A stretch of 24,393 bases of DNA from Phallusia fumigata (Eukaryota; Chordata; Ascidiacea; Phlebobranchia; Ascidiidae), in the NCBI GenBank assembly GCA_008931825.1, contig QXVZ01019861.1:1-24393 (forward strand), in the 5' to 3' direction. The notes under the pieces are model-generated. The model ran no database searches and was not told the DNA's origin. It saw only the letters and a program-made list of their open reading frames with translations. Position 1 is the stretch's first letter, and the number at the start of each line of letters is the position of its first letter. Positions 9,456 through 19,678 of this stretch are shown here, one piece after another. The position numbers were made by a program, and so were the translations under genes.

Positions 9456-12161
9456 GTTGAGTGCGCTGCCGGGTTCGTCTGATCGATAATCTTGCGGGAA
9501 CACGTGGTGGTAGTTATGGACACCTTCGCCTGCGAAGCATCAACACAGGGCTGGATTAACCATTAAGCAAAGTAAAAACGTGCTTGGGGCATCCAGACAA
9601 GGGGAACTACAGAAACTTTTCCTAATTGAATTTTCAGTGGTGTCTCAGTATTTAAATGTACAGCCAAGGTGAATTTTTCCAGTTGAACGATTGTTATGCA
9701 TTTCTCTCCCTCCGTAGGCTTCAAATTGTTTCGAACAGTACCCAAGTTTGCAAAAAAATTCCTGGGGACTTCAAAAACTTAACTTGTAAAAATNTGTTAT
9801 GCATTTCTCTCCCTCCGTAGGCTTTAAATTGTTTCGAACAGTACCCAAGTTTGCAAAAAAGTTCCTGGGGACTTCAAAAACTTAACTTGTAAAAATTTAT
9901 TAAAAAGGCCAGGCTCGCTTCTCTCGTTAACCATTCACTCTTCAGTTACGAGCCACCGTGTGGTACTGGCACCAAGATCTTATCTGCTTAGGGCCTCTAA
10001 ACGGCTTAATCCGGCCGTTCCTTAAAAGCTGTCGATTTCATATCGGTTGGTACAGCTTTGCCTTATTTATTAAATGCAAGGAACATAATGTTCGAATACG
10101 TGGCGAAGTTGTTACTTTGTGTCTGTGGAAATCCTGTTTCAATGACCCGAATGGCTTTGACTTGTACATTATATGATAAGAGATTGTATAGAAATCTGGT
10201 ACTTACCTGTAGTTAATAATGTGACAATGAAGTTGTTGGTTGGAGATATAGATGAGTCGATAGGGCGCCAACCATACATATGCGCCACACTGTTCACAAG
10301 AAATGTAAAATGGACCGACAGCAGATGACGAAACATTCCGACTGTGAACGACATAACTGCTGACTCATCAAAAAAATACCAAGTGACCAATGGAGGTAAA
10401 ATAAATGAAAGCAGAGGTGCCCCGATGCTGTAGTATCTGCAAATAAAATGGAACTTATAGGTTTGTTAAACTTCACCTGATCTGAACGTTCTAATATACT
10501 TTGAGTTGAGTTGAGTATATATTTTGCTCGGTAACGGAAATCGTAGCCACACAATTGCACTAAATCAATAAGCATCAATCACCAGACCGAAGATAGGTGT
10601 GCAACGACGGTATGAGGCGTGACGGTAACTGTTGGCACAGTTGGTGGATCGTGGTAAAACTCGCTACAGCTACAAATCGCATAGTGACGGGGCCTCACAA
10701 GAATGTAAGCTTTGGCGTTGGAAATTTGAACGTTGGTAGGATCAACTTTTACTTAGTACAAGTTTATTTAACTATTACAACCCACTAGAAATCCAATGGT
10801 GTTATCTAACCGCAAGTATTCTTACTTTTTCTGAAACATCACCACCGGATTTGATTCCAAATCGCTTAGATCGATTTTCTTTCCATTCTCGACAACTTGT
10901 GTAAGTTTAGGCATAAAAGCCCAACCAATGTGGCAGAAGAAGAAGCCACGTCTGGCGTTATAAGGGTCGGCATCCGTATCCACGAATTTGTGATGAACTC
11001 GATGGTCGCGAGCCCAAATGTAAATTGGATTCTGCCATAATACAGAAATATTATTAGCAGTTTGTAACGGAAGAAGGCAGTACGGTAGGATATTGTTGGC
11101 TCCTAAAATCATTAAAACGCAGAGGACGGTGATACGGTACGCCCTTCGCAACGAAGTACGTGGTACGCGCAACTTAATACGTAACGTACCGTTCTACCAT
11201 CCTTGTTTGTAACTGCCAAAAGAGCAAGCTCACTTTCTTTAACCTACTGCGTTTCGCTAACTAAGCGTTGTCGTGTCACACACATATGCAGACATGGTAA
11301 CCTGTATATTATGTAAATTTTAAATAAAAATCTTGGACTCACTAGCGAATGTTAGTGAAATAAAGTCTGTAATGCGGCCGGCAATAGCGAAAAGATTGTG
11401 CACCCCTGCTTCGTGGCGTCGCGATTTTAACATTTAATGTCATAAAACTTGATCAATAGTTTGCGGCAATCAAATAGTGAGTTTTTCTGGTTAACTGGAA
11501 AAGTGACCAGTTTATCCCTTCTTAAACTGCCGCACTATACCTGTCTTGCTGCAGTCTGAGCTATGGCCAAAAATATCTGTAGAGGCATGGATGCCTTGTA
11601 AGAACGGTGCGACCAAAGACGATGTGCCCCGGCCATTGTGCCTAGCTGCACATATTCCATGTATATCAAACCTGCGTTAAAAAAAAACGTTTTAAAAACC
11701 ATCAGCAAATTGGAACTACAACTTGAACTAAAGTTTAAACATCAGGCTTAACCTCCAAACCTCACGTATAAACAAGAAATCCCAAAATCATTGTTGCTAA
11801 GATTAAGTTCACAGAAGTATTTTATAAATTCAGATGTTACCAAACGTATTTACAAATTAAATTTGGAGAAATAGTTTAATTTGATTTATTGCAGTATGAA
11901 AAGTTAACAGTAAAGCTGTGGAGTTGTAATTACGCCCGAAAACACCACAACGTTGAAAAACTTTAAAGCAAGCCTGAAACCTAAAAACATTTTGCTGTAA
12001 TCGCTGCACTTACTAAAAAGTAAAGTCTTCCAATTGCACTGGAACATATGAAAGAATCCTATAACTCCAATCACGTGCAGTGCGGTAACAAAATACACGA
12101 TTGACCACACAACATATTTATATTGCGTCTCCTTTGTAATAGTCTCGTTTTTGACTCCCAT
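9276..12161 (-). CDS. SCD: Acyl-CoA delta-9 desaturase (stearoyl-CoA desaturase), copy B
   Basis: Same reaction and membrane location as copy A. Minus-strand coding exons: 12161-12014, 11671-11541, 11031-10826, 10436-10207, 9529-9276 (148, 131, 206, 230, 254 nt). They join to an open frame of 322 aa. Phases are 1, 0, 2, 1, as in A. Histidine boxes: HRLWSH (66-71), HRVHH (103-107, with Val where most SCDs have Ala) and HNYHH (243-247), the last preceded by EGV instead of the usual EGF. NSVAH is kept. Two extra residues near the end (DEILPY against DLPY in A) account for the longer last exon. Intron 4 (9530-10206, 677 bp against 180 bp in A) is enlarged by a hAT-like element and an assembly duplication. 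The first exon has a paralogue at 13669-13816 that could act as an alternative first exon. All metal ligands are present, so it is likely an active enzyme. Confidence 0.92.
9546..10018. mobile_element. hAT-like nonautonomous element (MITE) in intron 4 of desaturase B
   Basis: The left end reads CAGGGCTGGATTAA at 9546. The right end holds the inverted TTAATCCGGCC at about 10007-10017. CAGGG-type ends are typical of hAT elements. The terminal inverted repeat is short and imperfect, I could not find a clear 8-bp target duplication, and no transposase frame is visible. The element encloses the N9794 duplication. Confidence 0.4.
9692..9896. repeat. Assembly duplication around N9794 (102 bp twice, two mismatches)
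   Basis: Bases 9692-9793 and 9795-9896 match except for GGCTTCAAA against GGCTTTAAA and CAAAAAAATTCC against CAAAAAAGTTCC. A single N separates them. The two differences would fit two haplotypes of a polymorphic diploid. Confidence 0.8.
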
Positions 12162-12289
12162 TTTCCCAGTCAGCAAAAGTTACTTGTAATTCTAGAAACA
12201 AGGAATCTGTTTTGTATATAGATTCTATTTTCGTTTAGTTTTACGTCAGGCAAAAGCCGATGGTGAACCAACTTTCATTATCGATCCTG

Positions 12290-13110
12290 CTTCTCTTTCA
12301 GATATTTTTGAGAGCAACTAAGCAGACACAATTCCAGCTTGCGACTGTGCTTAGCTTTCAACTTTCCACCGCAGCCTTTTAGGGCTTTACGCTCTGAGCA
12401 ATAAACTTCATGGCTTAATCCGCCGTTCAGCGTTTTTCAGTTTGCCTGGCTCTAATATCTCTCCCAGTTTTTTTCGCTTCAGGATGCCGGTTTGGCATCC
12501 ATGCCATGACTTGCCGGTGTTTTCCGGTAATTATACGAAAACGTTCTGTGACTGAAGTCCTGCCATTAAAACATCAACAATGTTTAACATTTGCAGCAAT
12601 GGGGCGTATGGTTGTTGCGATATTTCTGTATTTGTGTGTTTTTACGACTCACTCATGCAGGCGATAAGGTACGTTGGTTAAGTTCTAGCAACCATCAAAC
12701 AAATATGTAATCAGACCAAACCAGCCATAAAATCAGTGATAGCCATTTCCAACATTTTCTAAAAACCCTTTTTTGGGGAAAACCATTTTGACAAAATAGT
12801 TCTGTAATCACCATCGCAAAAGTAATGTTATTTCCGATGTGGAAAGGTAACGCAATAAAAAAGGGCAAATTTTAACCCCACATAAACTTGCTGATCCCAG
12901 ATCGATGTCGTTGTTTGATCTTAATGTCACATATCAACTAATTTAAACAGTATGGAATAATTCCGCCTAATTTTTCCTGGTCGTTTTTTTAGCTAACCGC
13001 CGTGGTTTAAAAACACTCAAAAACAAGTTTGTCATGAATCCATTTCAATTTACACACAGTATGACGTCACCACATCTAATTATGACGCTACACAGTTATA
13101 TTACACTCAA
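12290..13110 (-). promoter_or_regulatory. 5' flank of desaturase B, colinear with the flank of exon C
   Basis: There is no coding exon. Three colinear blocks recur upstream of exon C: 12290-12400 with 13925-14045 (GATATTTTTGAGAGCAA, TTCCAGCTTGCGAC), 12650-12740 with 14310-14395 (GGTTAAGTTCTA, CATAAAATC) and 12825-13110 with 15020-15265 (GATGTCGTTGTTTGAT, GCCTAATTTTT). Part of it (12450-12590) is also shared with copy A. These shared stretches are where I would look for desaturase cis-regulatory elements. Confidence 0.45.
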
Positions 13111-13668
13111 AAATCCCATGACCATGAAAGATATTTAAGTTAGAGTTTAAAAAGGCTCTTGTAATACTCCGAGTTTTAAAAGGCTCCGTCAATGACGCGA
13201 AGAAGTCAGCTCTTGCCAACCACGCATCACGAATGGGACTACAGGAAAAGTTGTTTCTAGAGTTGTGGCATATACAGCACCGGGACAACACCATGAACAT
13301 AGAATCAGATATTTGATCTCTCGGCGTGCTATAGACATTTGCTTGAGTATTAGAAGGCGTGTTGTGTCAGTGCTTGCTCTATCGTTCGCTCGTTGCTTTT
13401 TAGTAATGAGTACGCGCGCTCTTAACTTTTTTCGTCCAAAGCTGTTTTAATTTTTTCGTTTTTTATCCTGGGTCTCGGAATAGAGCTTTGAGTGTTGTTT
13501 TATACCCTGAGGAAGACGACCTGTATAGAACGTACAAAAATCGATACACATAATACATGTATGGCAGAAGAGCCTTCATAAATTCATACAATGCCTAATA
13601 GCAACAGTTTATTTCTATTTGAGTAAGCTTAAACCTAAAAAGAATTTTGCTATGTTTGCTGAACTTAC
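13111..13668. other. Region between copy B flank and orphan exon C, no desaturase exons 2-5
   Basis: I looked on the minus strand for HRLWSH, HRAHH, NSVAH and HNYHH coding segments and found none, so the rest of gene C is missing. A motif CCTGAGGAAGACGACC at about 13505-13522, followed by GAACGTAC, resembles tails common in invertebrate retroelements; I could not assign it. Confidence 0.45.
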
Positions 13669-13816
13669 TAAAAAGTAAAGTCTTCCAATTGCACTGGAAC
13701 ATATGAAAGAATCCAATCACTCCGATCACGTGTAGTATGGTGACAAAATACACGATTGGCAACACAACGTATTTATGTTGTGTCTCTTTTGTAATGGGTT
13801 CTTTTTTTACTCCCAT
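13669..13816 (-). pseudogene. Orphan desaturase first exon (copy C): relic or alternative first exon of copy B
   Basis: The 148-nt exon has the same length as exon 1 of A and B. It has an intact ATG (13816-13814), an open frame (MGVKKEPITKETQ and onward, first membrane segment) and a good donor TTTTA|GTAAG at 13669/13668 in phase 1, identical to the other copies. No downstream exons follow before gene B. Because the donor and phase are compatible with copy B exon 2 at 11671, splicing over B exon 1 would give a full-length enzyme with a different N-terminus. The flank upstream is also duplicated from the B promoter region. It could equally be a dead fragment, but the frame has stayed open. Confidence 0.7.
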
Positions 13817-14419
13817 TTTTACAGATGGAAGTAGAAATCTTGTTAATCTAATGCACTGAAGCTGTTTGAAAACAGAATCTGGTTTGTTTCAGTTTTACTT
13901 GAGGCAAGCGCTGAGGGCACTTTTATTATCCATCCGCTTTCTCTTTCAGATATTTTTGAGAGCAATTAATCAGACAAAATTCCAGCTTGCGACCGCGCTA
14001 AGCTTTTAACCTTGGACTGCATCAGCCTTTTAAGGGTTTACGCTCTATAAGCATTACAAGTTTCTAGGCATTGTCCGTTGTGTTCATTGTTATAAACTGC
14101 AGGTAAATCCGAGAGTGAGCTAGATCCTCTATGTTTTGACAATGCCACTTAAAAGGCTCTTCAGCTTGATCTTTGCTCGAAAATCGATCTAATACTATTT
14201 ACTAGTGACCAATGACCACTGCCATCTCTGCGTTTTAGTGAGCTTTGCTTCAAATATCTCTGTCGCTTTATGATTGACTTGACCATAACTATATTTATGT
14301 GTTCTCACTACTCACACAAGAGATGACTTATTTCGGTTAAGTTCTAACAACCATAAAGCAATTACATAACCAGACTGAACCAGTCATAAAATCCGTCTTG
14401 TCCTCAGGACATGTCAAAT

Positions 14420-14428
14420 ATCACGTGA
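14420..14428. promoter_or_regulatory. ATCACGTGA E-box, candidate SREBP/USF site
   Basis: ATCACGTGA lies about 600 bp upstream of exon C. This E-box form is known to bind SREBP-1 as well as USF-type factors, and SCD genes are classic SREBP targets. It is not present at the matching place upstream of B, so it is at best specific to unit C. Confidence 0.3.
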
Positions 14429-15170
14429 CTGCAAGTTGTCATAAAACAAATATAGTTAATTGTGTAAAAGAACTTTTTCAGCGATTGTTATTCTCTTAAA
14501 AATCTCAAATATACGCCAAGGATTTTCTGTTTGCCGCTAAAGGAACGTCTTGCTGCTCTGCTGTGTTAAAAGATGTGTACAGTCTGCGTCTGTTGTAAAT
14601 TTGATTTAGATAATAATGGAGCTATACCGCAAATCACAGGGGGCTGAGAAAAAACACGCAACCCTCAAACTAAAACATAACCTGCTTTGACATAACTTGC
14701 GTCAATAAACGTGGTTACGTGGATTGTAATTTCAACCCGTTTTACCAAAATTCTATCATTCAATGTTTAGCGTGTGTTTCTATCAAAATTATGTAGTTTG
14801 TGATTGGTTTTCCCACAGATATTTTACTATTCCATTTGATTACGTCTTTTATAATTCAGGGTTGATTTTAGTTTGAAGTTGCACACTTAGTTGGCCATAG
14901 TAACGACATACTTAATATTCCTTTTTGCACCATTCTGATAATATAAGTTTCTGTTCACTTAATATACCACGGGAAAATTTCCGATGGCAAATTGATGTTT
15001 TTTTTTTAAATATCTGTGCAACTTTATTTCCGAAGTGGAAAAGTAACGCAGCAAAAGAAAATGCACAATTTAACCCCCTTTAACTTGAAGCCAAGAACGA
15101 TGTCGTTGTTTGATGATAATGTCACACATTGACTAAAGCAAGCAAGCATGGAACAAATCTGCCTAATTTT

Positions 15171-15176
15171 TTTATT
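15171..15176 (-). terminator. Candidate poly(A) signal for desaturase D
   Basis: This is the first clear AATAAA on the minus strand beyond the copy D stop (TTTATT on the plus strand), about 190 nt downstream. Unlike A and B it does not overlap the stop. Confidence 0.4.
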
Positions 15177-15361
15177 GAGCTAGCCTCTGTGGTTAAAAAT
15201 ACACATTTCAATGTGAGCACCGTGCCACGCAACCAGATCCTGTTATGGCGTCACACGGTTATACATGTATTGGCCATCGATCAATCACAGTCGGCGTTCA
15301 TCACAAATTCAGCAAATAAAACTTTGAATTCAAAAGTTTCTAAAACAATGTCCCTTCGTGG

Positions 15362-17989
15362 TCAGCCGGAAACCGTCGACTTTAAATCCCCGGTTCTCCG
15401 TCTTCTTGCCAACACGGTTTCACTGGAAACCTTCTTGAGGCCATCGGCAAGCCCCAACAAAGACATGAGGTCGATAAAGGCTGTTGTGAGGTTAAAACGC
15501 ATCCCGAACTCGCTGGTTCGATAATCATGCGGAAACACGTGATGGTAGTTATGGAAACCCTCTCCTGTTGATAAAAAAGGTGTAATGATATCGTAAAAAT
15601 ATTACATGCATTTTAATTGGCTTCGTCCTGAGTCAATGTTTCTAGACCCGGGGTGTACGCCCAACAGATGGTAAATTTAAATATCTGAAAGAAAAGGCAA
15701 CCTGAAAATGACATCAATATTAACAACTACTTGTTCACGCGTTCCATAAGTTGTCAATAGTAAATAACTTTTTTTCCAAATTCTGTGAATAACGCCCCCT
15801 CTTCTCATACGTCTATTACTTAGGATGAATCCAAGTCGATTTTTGAGGATTACATTTATTACTTTTGCAAAAATTATTTGTTTTATATCTAAGAGGGGAC
15901 GAAATAATTTGAACAGGTTGGGTTTGGTACAAAAACCTTTTTTGATGCGTTTCCCCCTTCGTTTACTTTGGAACTATCATAGTGGTATAAAGTAAAATTA
16001 AAAGGTTTGGAACCACTGGTCTACATAAAAAGAAATACTACGCTTATCATGAATAACTTAACTAAAAAGTGGAAATTCCCCTCATCGGTTGGGAACCACT
16101 GCACTAGTTTGTTGTTTTTAAAATTCAATACATGCAAAACAGTAGACTTACCCATAGTCAGGAGGGAAACCCCCAGGTTCTGGGCCGGGTTAATGCTGAC
16201 GTCATACGGTTTGTTGCCCCACATGTGAGCGGCGCTGTTCACCAGAAACGTGATGTTTAACGACATGACGTAACGCAGTGAAGTCACGAAGAAGGCGTAA
16301 AAGATGTTTTCGTTCCAAAACCACCAGCAGATGGAAATCGGAATCAGGTAACACATCACCAATGTGGTCCAGCGATAATGCCTGTGGTCAGACAAAAGAC
16401 TATTTTTTCAAAAGTTGGTAGGTTCATCTTACAACGTAGTGTAACTGTTGTAAATTAATAAAGAAGTAACTGCCAGTGATGTTGTGTATATTAAATACAT
16501 TTTATTGCGAACGTTTCGTGAAATGCTGTTGTCATCATCAGTATGTAACAACGAGAAGCTGAAAGTCGTGCGTTATACACGTAAGTAAGAAACAGGAAAA
16601 TGTGACGCAAATTGTGACGTCATAAAGATTTTATTTGATCAAACTATCAGGAGAAGATCATGAACAGCAAACAATCCCCACTTTTACCTTCTTTGAAACG
16701 AGACAACTGGATCAGCTATCAGGTCACTGACGTCAATCTTCGCTCCTTTCTCCAGGACTTCAGGGTGTTTTTTCATCAACAGCCATCCCATGTGACTAAA
16801 GAAAAATCCTCGCTTTGCGTTATGTGGGTCTGCGTCAGTCTCCGAATGCCTGTGATGGGCTCTGTGGTCCCTTGCCCATTGGTAGATGCTGTTCTGTTAA
16901 GACAAAACGACTTTTGGTTATCCTAATAACAAATGCCACAAAATAAAAATAGTATTGATGAAGCTATGATTCAGTAAAAATCAGCCAACAGTCGTTTTCA
17001 AAACATATATAATTCGACCTTATGGGTATTTTCAGTCTCCAAATGGTTTAGTCAGTCTCTAAAGATTTTTTGTTTCAAGTTTAAAACCAAAAACAAACAA
17101 CAGGCATAAAGAAAGGTAAAAAGAAGCTACAGCCTAAAAAAACAAGTGGACAAAAGAGTTTAATAATTAAAGATGGCATATCTTTACCTGCAGAGCGATA
17201 GAATTGCACGCGGCTAGAAAAATCCTCAGCGGCAGAGAAGCTTTGTATGATCGGTGCGACCACAGGCGATGCGCTCCCGCTGTTATTCCGAGATGTCCAA
17301 TCATACCGTATACGACGTCTAAATATATACATGAAAGGTTAGTTGAGTTGTTTCTGGGTCACGTTTTACGAGGAAGCATTGCTTCCAGAATCGTACAAGA
17401 TTGCAACGAAGAGGTGCTCTCATGTCACCTACAATGTCATCACCTATCACTGGTGGTGCGCATATTAAATTTAATTAGTTGCTCGTCGAGTCGCTGTAAG
17501 AGGCGGCAAATCTATCATGCCATCAAGGCACCAGGGGCAGGGGCGTATCCAAGTGGGAGCGAAAGGGGCCATTCCACCACCCCATAATATATAAAACTTG
17601 GATGAAGGTCGACTTGTATGACTAACCCACTTTCGTAGTTTTTCGTTAACAGAGGATGAGAAATGGCACACACAGAATAAAATTGAAAAACACACGGAAT
17701 TACCTTCAATTAAGCAAGCTTGCGTTAAGCTCGTTTTGTGATTTCACCTTATAACTGTAGTTACAACTACTTTTACATGAAAGTTGTACTTACTAAACGC
17801 CGTAGTCTTCCATTTGCACAAAAACATCACATATGCGCCGTAAAATCCGATGAGGTGCATCACTGAGAACTTGAAAACATTATACCCAAGAATTTTTTGC
17901 TTTGTGGTTTTGCTTTTTGAAGGGGGATGGGTTGGCGATTTTTCTTTGCCCAACTTCGTCTCCCGACTGACAAGCTCACATTTGCCCAT
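15362..17989 (-). CDS. SCD: Acyl-CoA delta-9 desaturase (stearoyl-CoA desaturase), copy D
   Basis: Minus-strand coding exons: 17989-17794, 17318-17188, 16893-16688, 16381-16152, 15564-15362 (196, 131, 206, 230, 203 nt). They join to 321 aa with the same phases as A and B (1, 0, 2, 1). Histidine boxes: HRLWSH (82-87), HRAHH (119-123), HNYHH (259-263), and NSAAH in exon 4. It is closer to canonical SCD than A or B: GITAGAHRLWSH, LQNSIYQWARDHRAHH, HSETDADPHNAKRGFFFSH. The N-terminus is longer and Lys/Pro-rich (SPTHPPSKSKTTK) before the first membrane segment. The ATG at 17989 is used because upstream codons in this frame offer only TTG. The C-terminus is shorter than in A and B and ends in STVSG. 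Probably it is the more ancestral paralogue. Introns 1 and 4 contain hAT-like sequence. Confidence 0.93.
15915..16105. mobile_element. hAT-like MITE copy in intron 4 of desaturase D
   Basis: It aligns with the copy at 18662-18869 (GGTTTGGAACCACTGGTC, AAGAAATACTAC, AATAACTTAACTA). Its right end, GGTTGGGAACCACTG at about 16088-16102, is the inverted complement of CAGTGGTTCCCAACC, a common hAT terminus. The left end is eroded. Confidence 0.5.
16501..16542 (-). repeat. CTGATGATGAC...CGAAACGTTCG...AATAAA motif in desaturase D intron 3
   Basis: Read on the minus strand, CTGATGATGAC is followed by CACGAAACGTTCGC and AATAAA. This combination recurs at the 3' ends of retroelement-type repeats in many invertebrates (general knowledge). 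It superficially resembles a hammerhead core (CTGATGA, GAAAC), but stem II does not close well. I cannot assign a family. Confidence 0.3.
17538..17620 (+). mobile_element. hAT-type terminal fragment in desaturase D intron 1
   Basis: CAGGGGCGTATCCAAG begins at 17538. It is a CAGGGGCG-type hAT terminus followed by a G-rich stretch (AAAGGGGCC). No matching right end is visible in the intron, so this is a fragment at best. Confidence 0.3.
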
Positions 17990-18661
17990 TGCTGAAGTCA
18001 AATAAGTTCACTCTTTTTCTGATGGTAAAGTGCCCTTGGTGACACAAAGTTACACCCCAAAAATCAGCTAATCCCTAAAGGGTATTTTATATTACTATTC
18101 GTCTTGCAAAATAGAGGGTATTTAATTTTCTTGACCTAACTTTACGCCATTTTTTCTATTAAATCAGCAATGAGATTCAGTGAAGTTAACAAAATAATAA
18201 CAGTTATTTAATAACCTACATTGCTATTTTCTGTATGTTTATTGTTGCTTGATAGTTGCCACTTTCTTTCAAGTAAAATCGAGCTTTAATTTAAAACATT
18301 ACGATTCAATGTTACATTAATTTGTGTCCTACTGTGCTGTTTAGGTTAAACTCTCCCTGACCGTAGTCGAACTATAGTGCACAAGTTTACACCAAAAACA
18401 AACAAAGTGTAAACAACATTGGGTTAACCCACAGTTATCGAGTTGTGTCTGACGTTACATAAAGTCACTTCCTATAATTTTAAAGCGTGCATCAGCCAAT
18501 GTTCACAATGCTACTGAATACGAAATGAGTTAAATGGAAGTGGCGACTGCTTGCCTGGAAATTATGGAGCTTAGTTCAAGTGAGCAACACTTGCTATGAT
18601 ATCAAGTACTCGTTCTGTTGTTGATAGTTTTTAATGACAAGGCTTTGAGTATAATCTAAAT

Positions 18662-18869
18662 CAGTGTTTGCCAACCTTTTTTCAAGCATTCCCCGCTTGT
18701 TTTGAAATGTTTTATTCTACTCCTACTAGAAAAGAAGTGATAAAAAGTAATATTAAAAAGGTTTGGAACCACTGGTCAACAAGAAATACTACACTCATCA
18801 TAAATAACTTAACTATAAAGTTGAAATTCCTACCTTTAACTCATAAAACTCCTTCTTCTGTTGGAAACT
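18662..18869. mobile_element. hAT-like MITE with probable 8-bp target duplication
   Basis: The left end CAGTGTTTGCCAACC and the right end TGTTGGAAACT are degenerate inverted repeats. The flanks ATCTAAAT (18654-18661) and AACTAAAT (18870-18877) match at 7 of 8 bases, the target-duplication length of hAT transposons. The interior aligns with the copy in desaturase D intron 4. There is no transposase frame. Confidence 0.55.
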
Positions 18870-19614
18870 AACTAAATGGTAGGCAACCTTAAGCTATTTA
18901 TCCAGTCTGTTTTCAATACACAGTTCCACACCCATACTCTAGCAAAGCGTATAGCGTAAAACAGCCTGCTAACATTTCACACAAATTGCGATCTAATACA
19001 TCCGAACAGTAGAAGTCGGAAGCCGGCTGACAGTTTGCGCCATCAGTCACGAACCCAGGACCCTCCGACACGACTTTGTGACTAAATACCAACAATATCA
19101 CGTCTTGTGTCATCGTGTGCCGGAAAATTGCAAACTGGTAAAGTGCTGGGAAGCTTGTTGGGCGGATTAGGTAGAAAACGTGATACTTTAACTACAGCTT
19201 GCTGTACTTAGCCGCGTATAGCTGCGAAATTTACTGCTTGAAATAAATTTCACGACTTTCTACACCTAAACTGGCTGCACATCAAGTTTCGTCAACCGAA
19301 ATGCTAATGCTACAGCAGTCCAAGCGCTTGTCAGTATAATAACAAATTACCGGCGTTTGTTCAACCGGCAATTAACCTTACACCGGACATGTTTCTCATC
19401 AAAAACTTGTTTAAAGTGGGCCGCGTAAAATAACGAAAAAAAACCACACTGATAACCTCAGTCAAAAAAGGACAAACGCGCATTGATCCGTAGAAAACTC
19501 GCAAAACTTTTTTGTTGGCACAAAATTAGGCTTTCCGTGCCAGCCACTGTATTTACGCTCGATTAGGTTTCACAGAGCCAAACTCCTACAGCTGCATTAA
19601 AACGCCCTGTCGGT

Positions 19615-19678
19615 CTGTTCTACATCATTACTTAACATTTTGGGTACTGTTCTACATCATTACTTAACACTTTGGGCC
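19615..19678. repeat. 32-bp tandem duplication, two copies
   Basis: CTGTTCTACATCATTACTTA begins at 19615 and again at 19647. The units differ by ACATTTTGGG against ACACTTTGGG and in the last two bases. Confidence 0.85.

Larger units (their letters stand above)
13925..15265 (-). promoter_or_regulatory. 5' flank of orphan exon C, paralogous to flanks of A and B
   Basis: This is noncoding. The shared blocks are listed in the copy A and copy B flank entries. Preservation of both the flank and the exon suggests a promoter plus first-exon unit was duplicated together. Confidence 0.45.

Noticed and set aside
9563..9745. Minus-strand open frame as a transposase remnant in the hAT-like element
   Set aside because: It is short and without any transposase motif; it probably reflects the MITE interior only.
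18913..19113. Minus-strand open frame with GGGTCCTGGGTTCGTGAC, as a SINE or tRNA gene
   Set aside because: The B-box match breaks after GGTTCG, no A box sits at the right distance, and no cloverleaf can be drawn.
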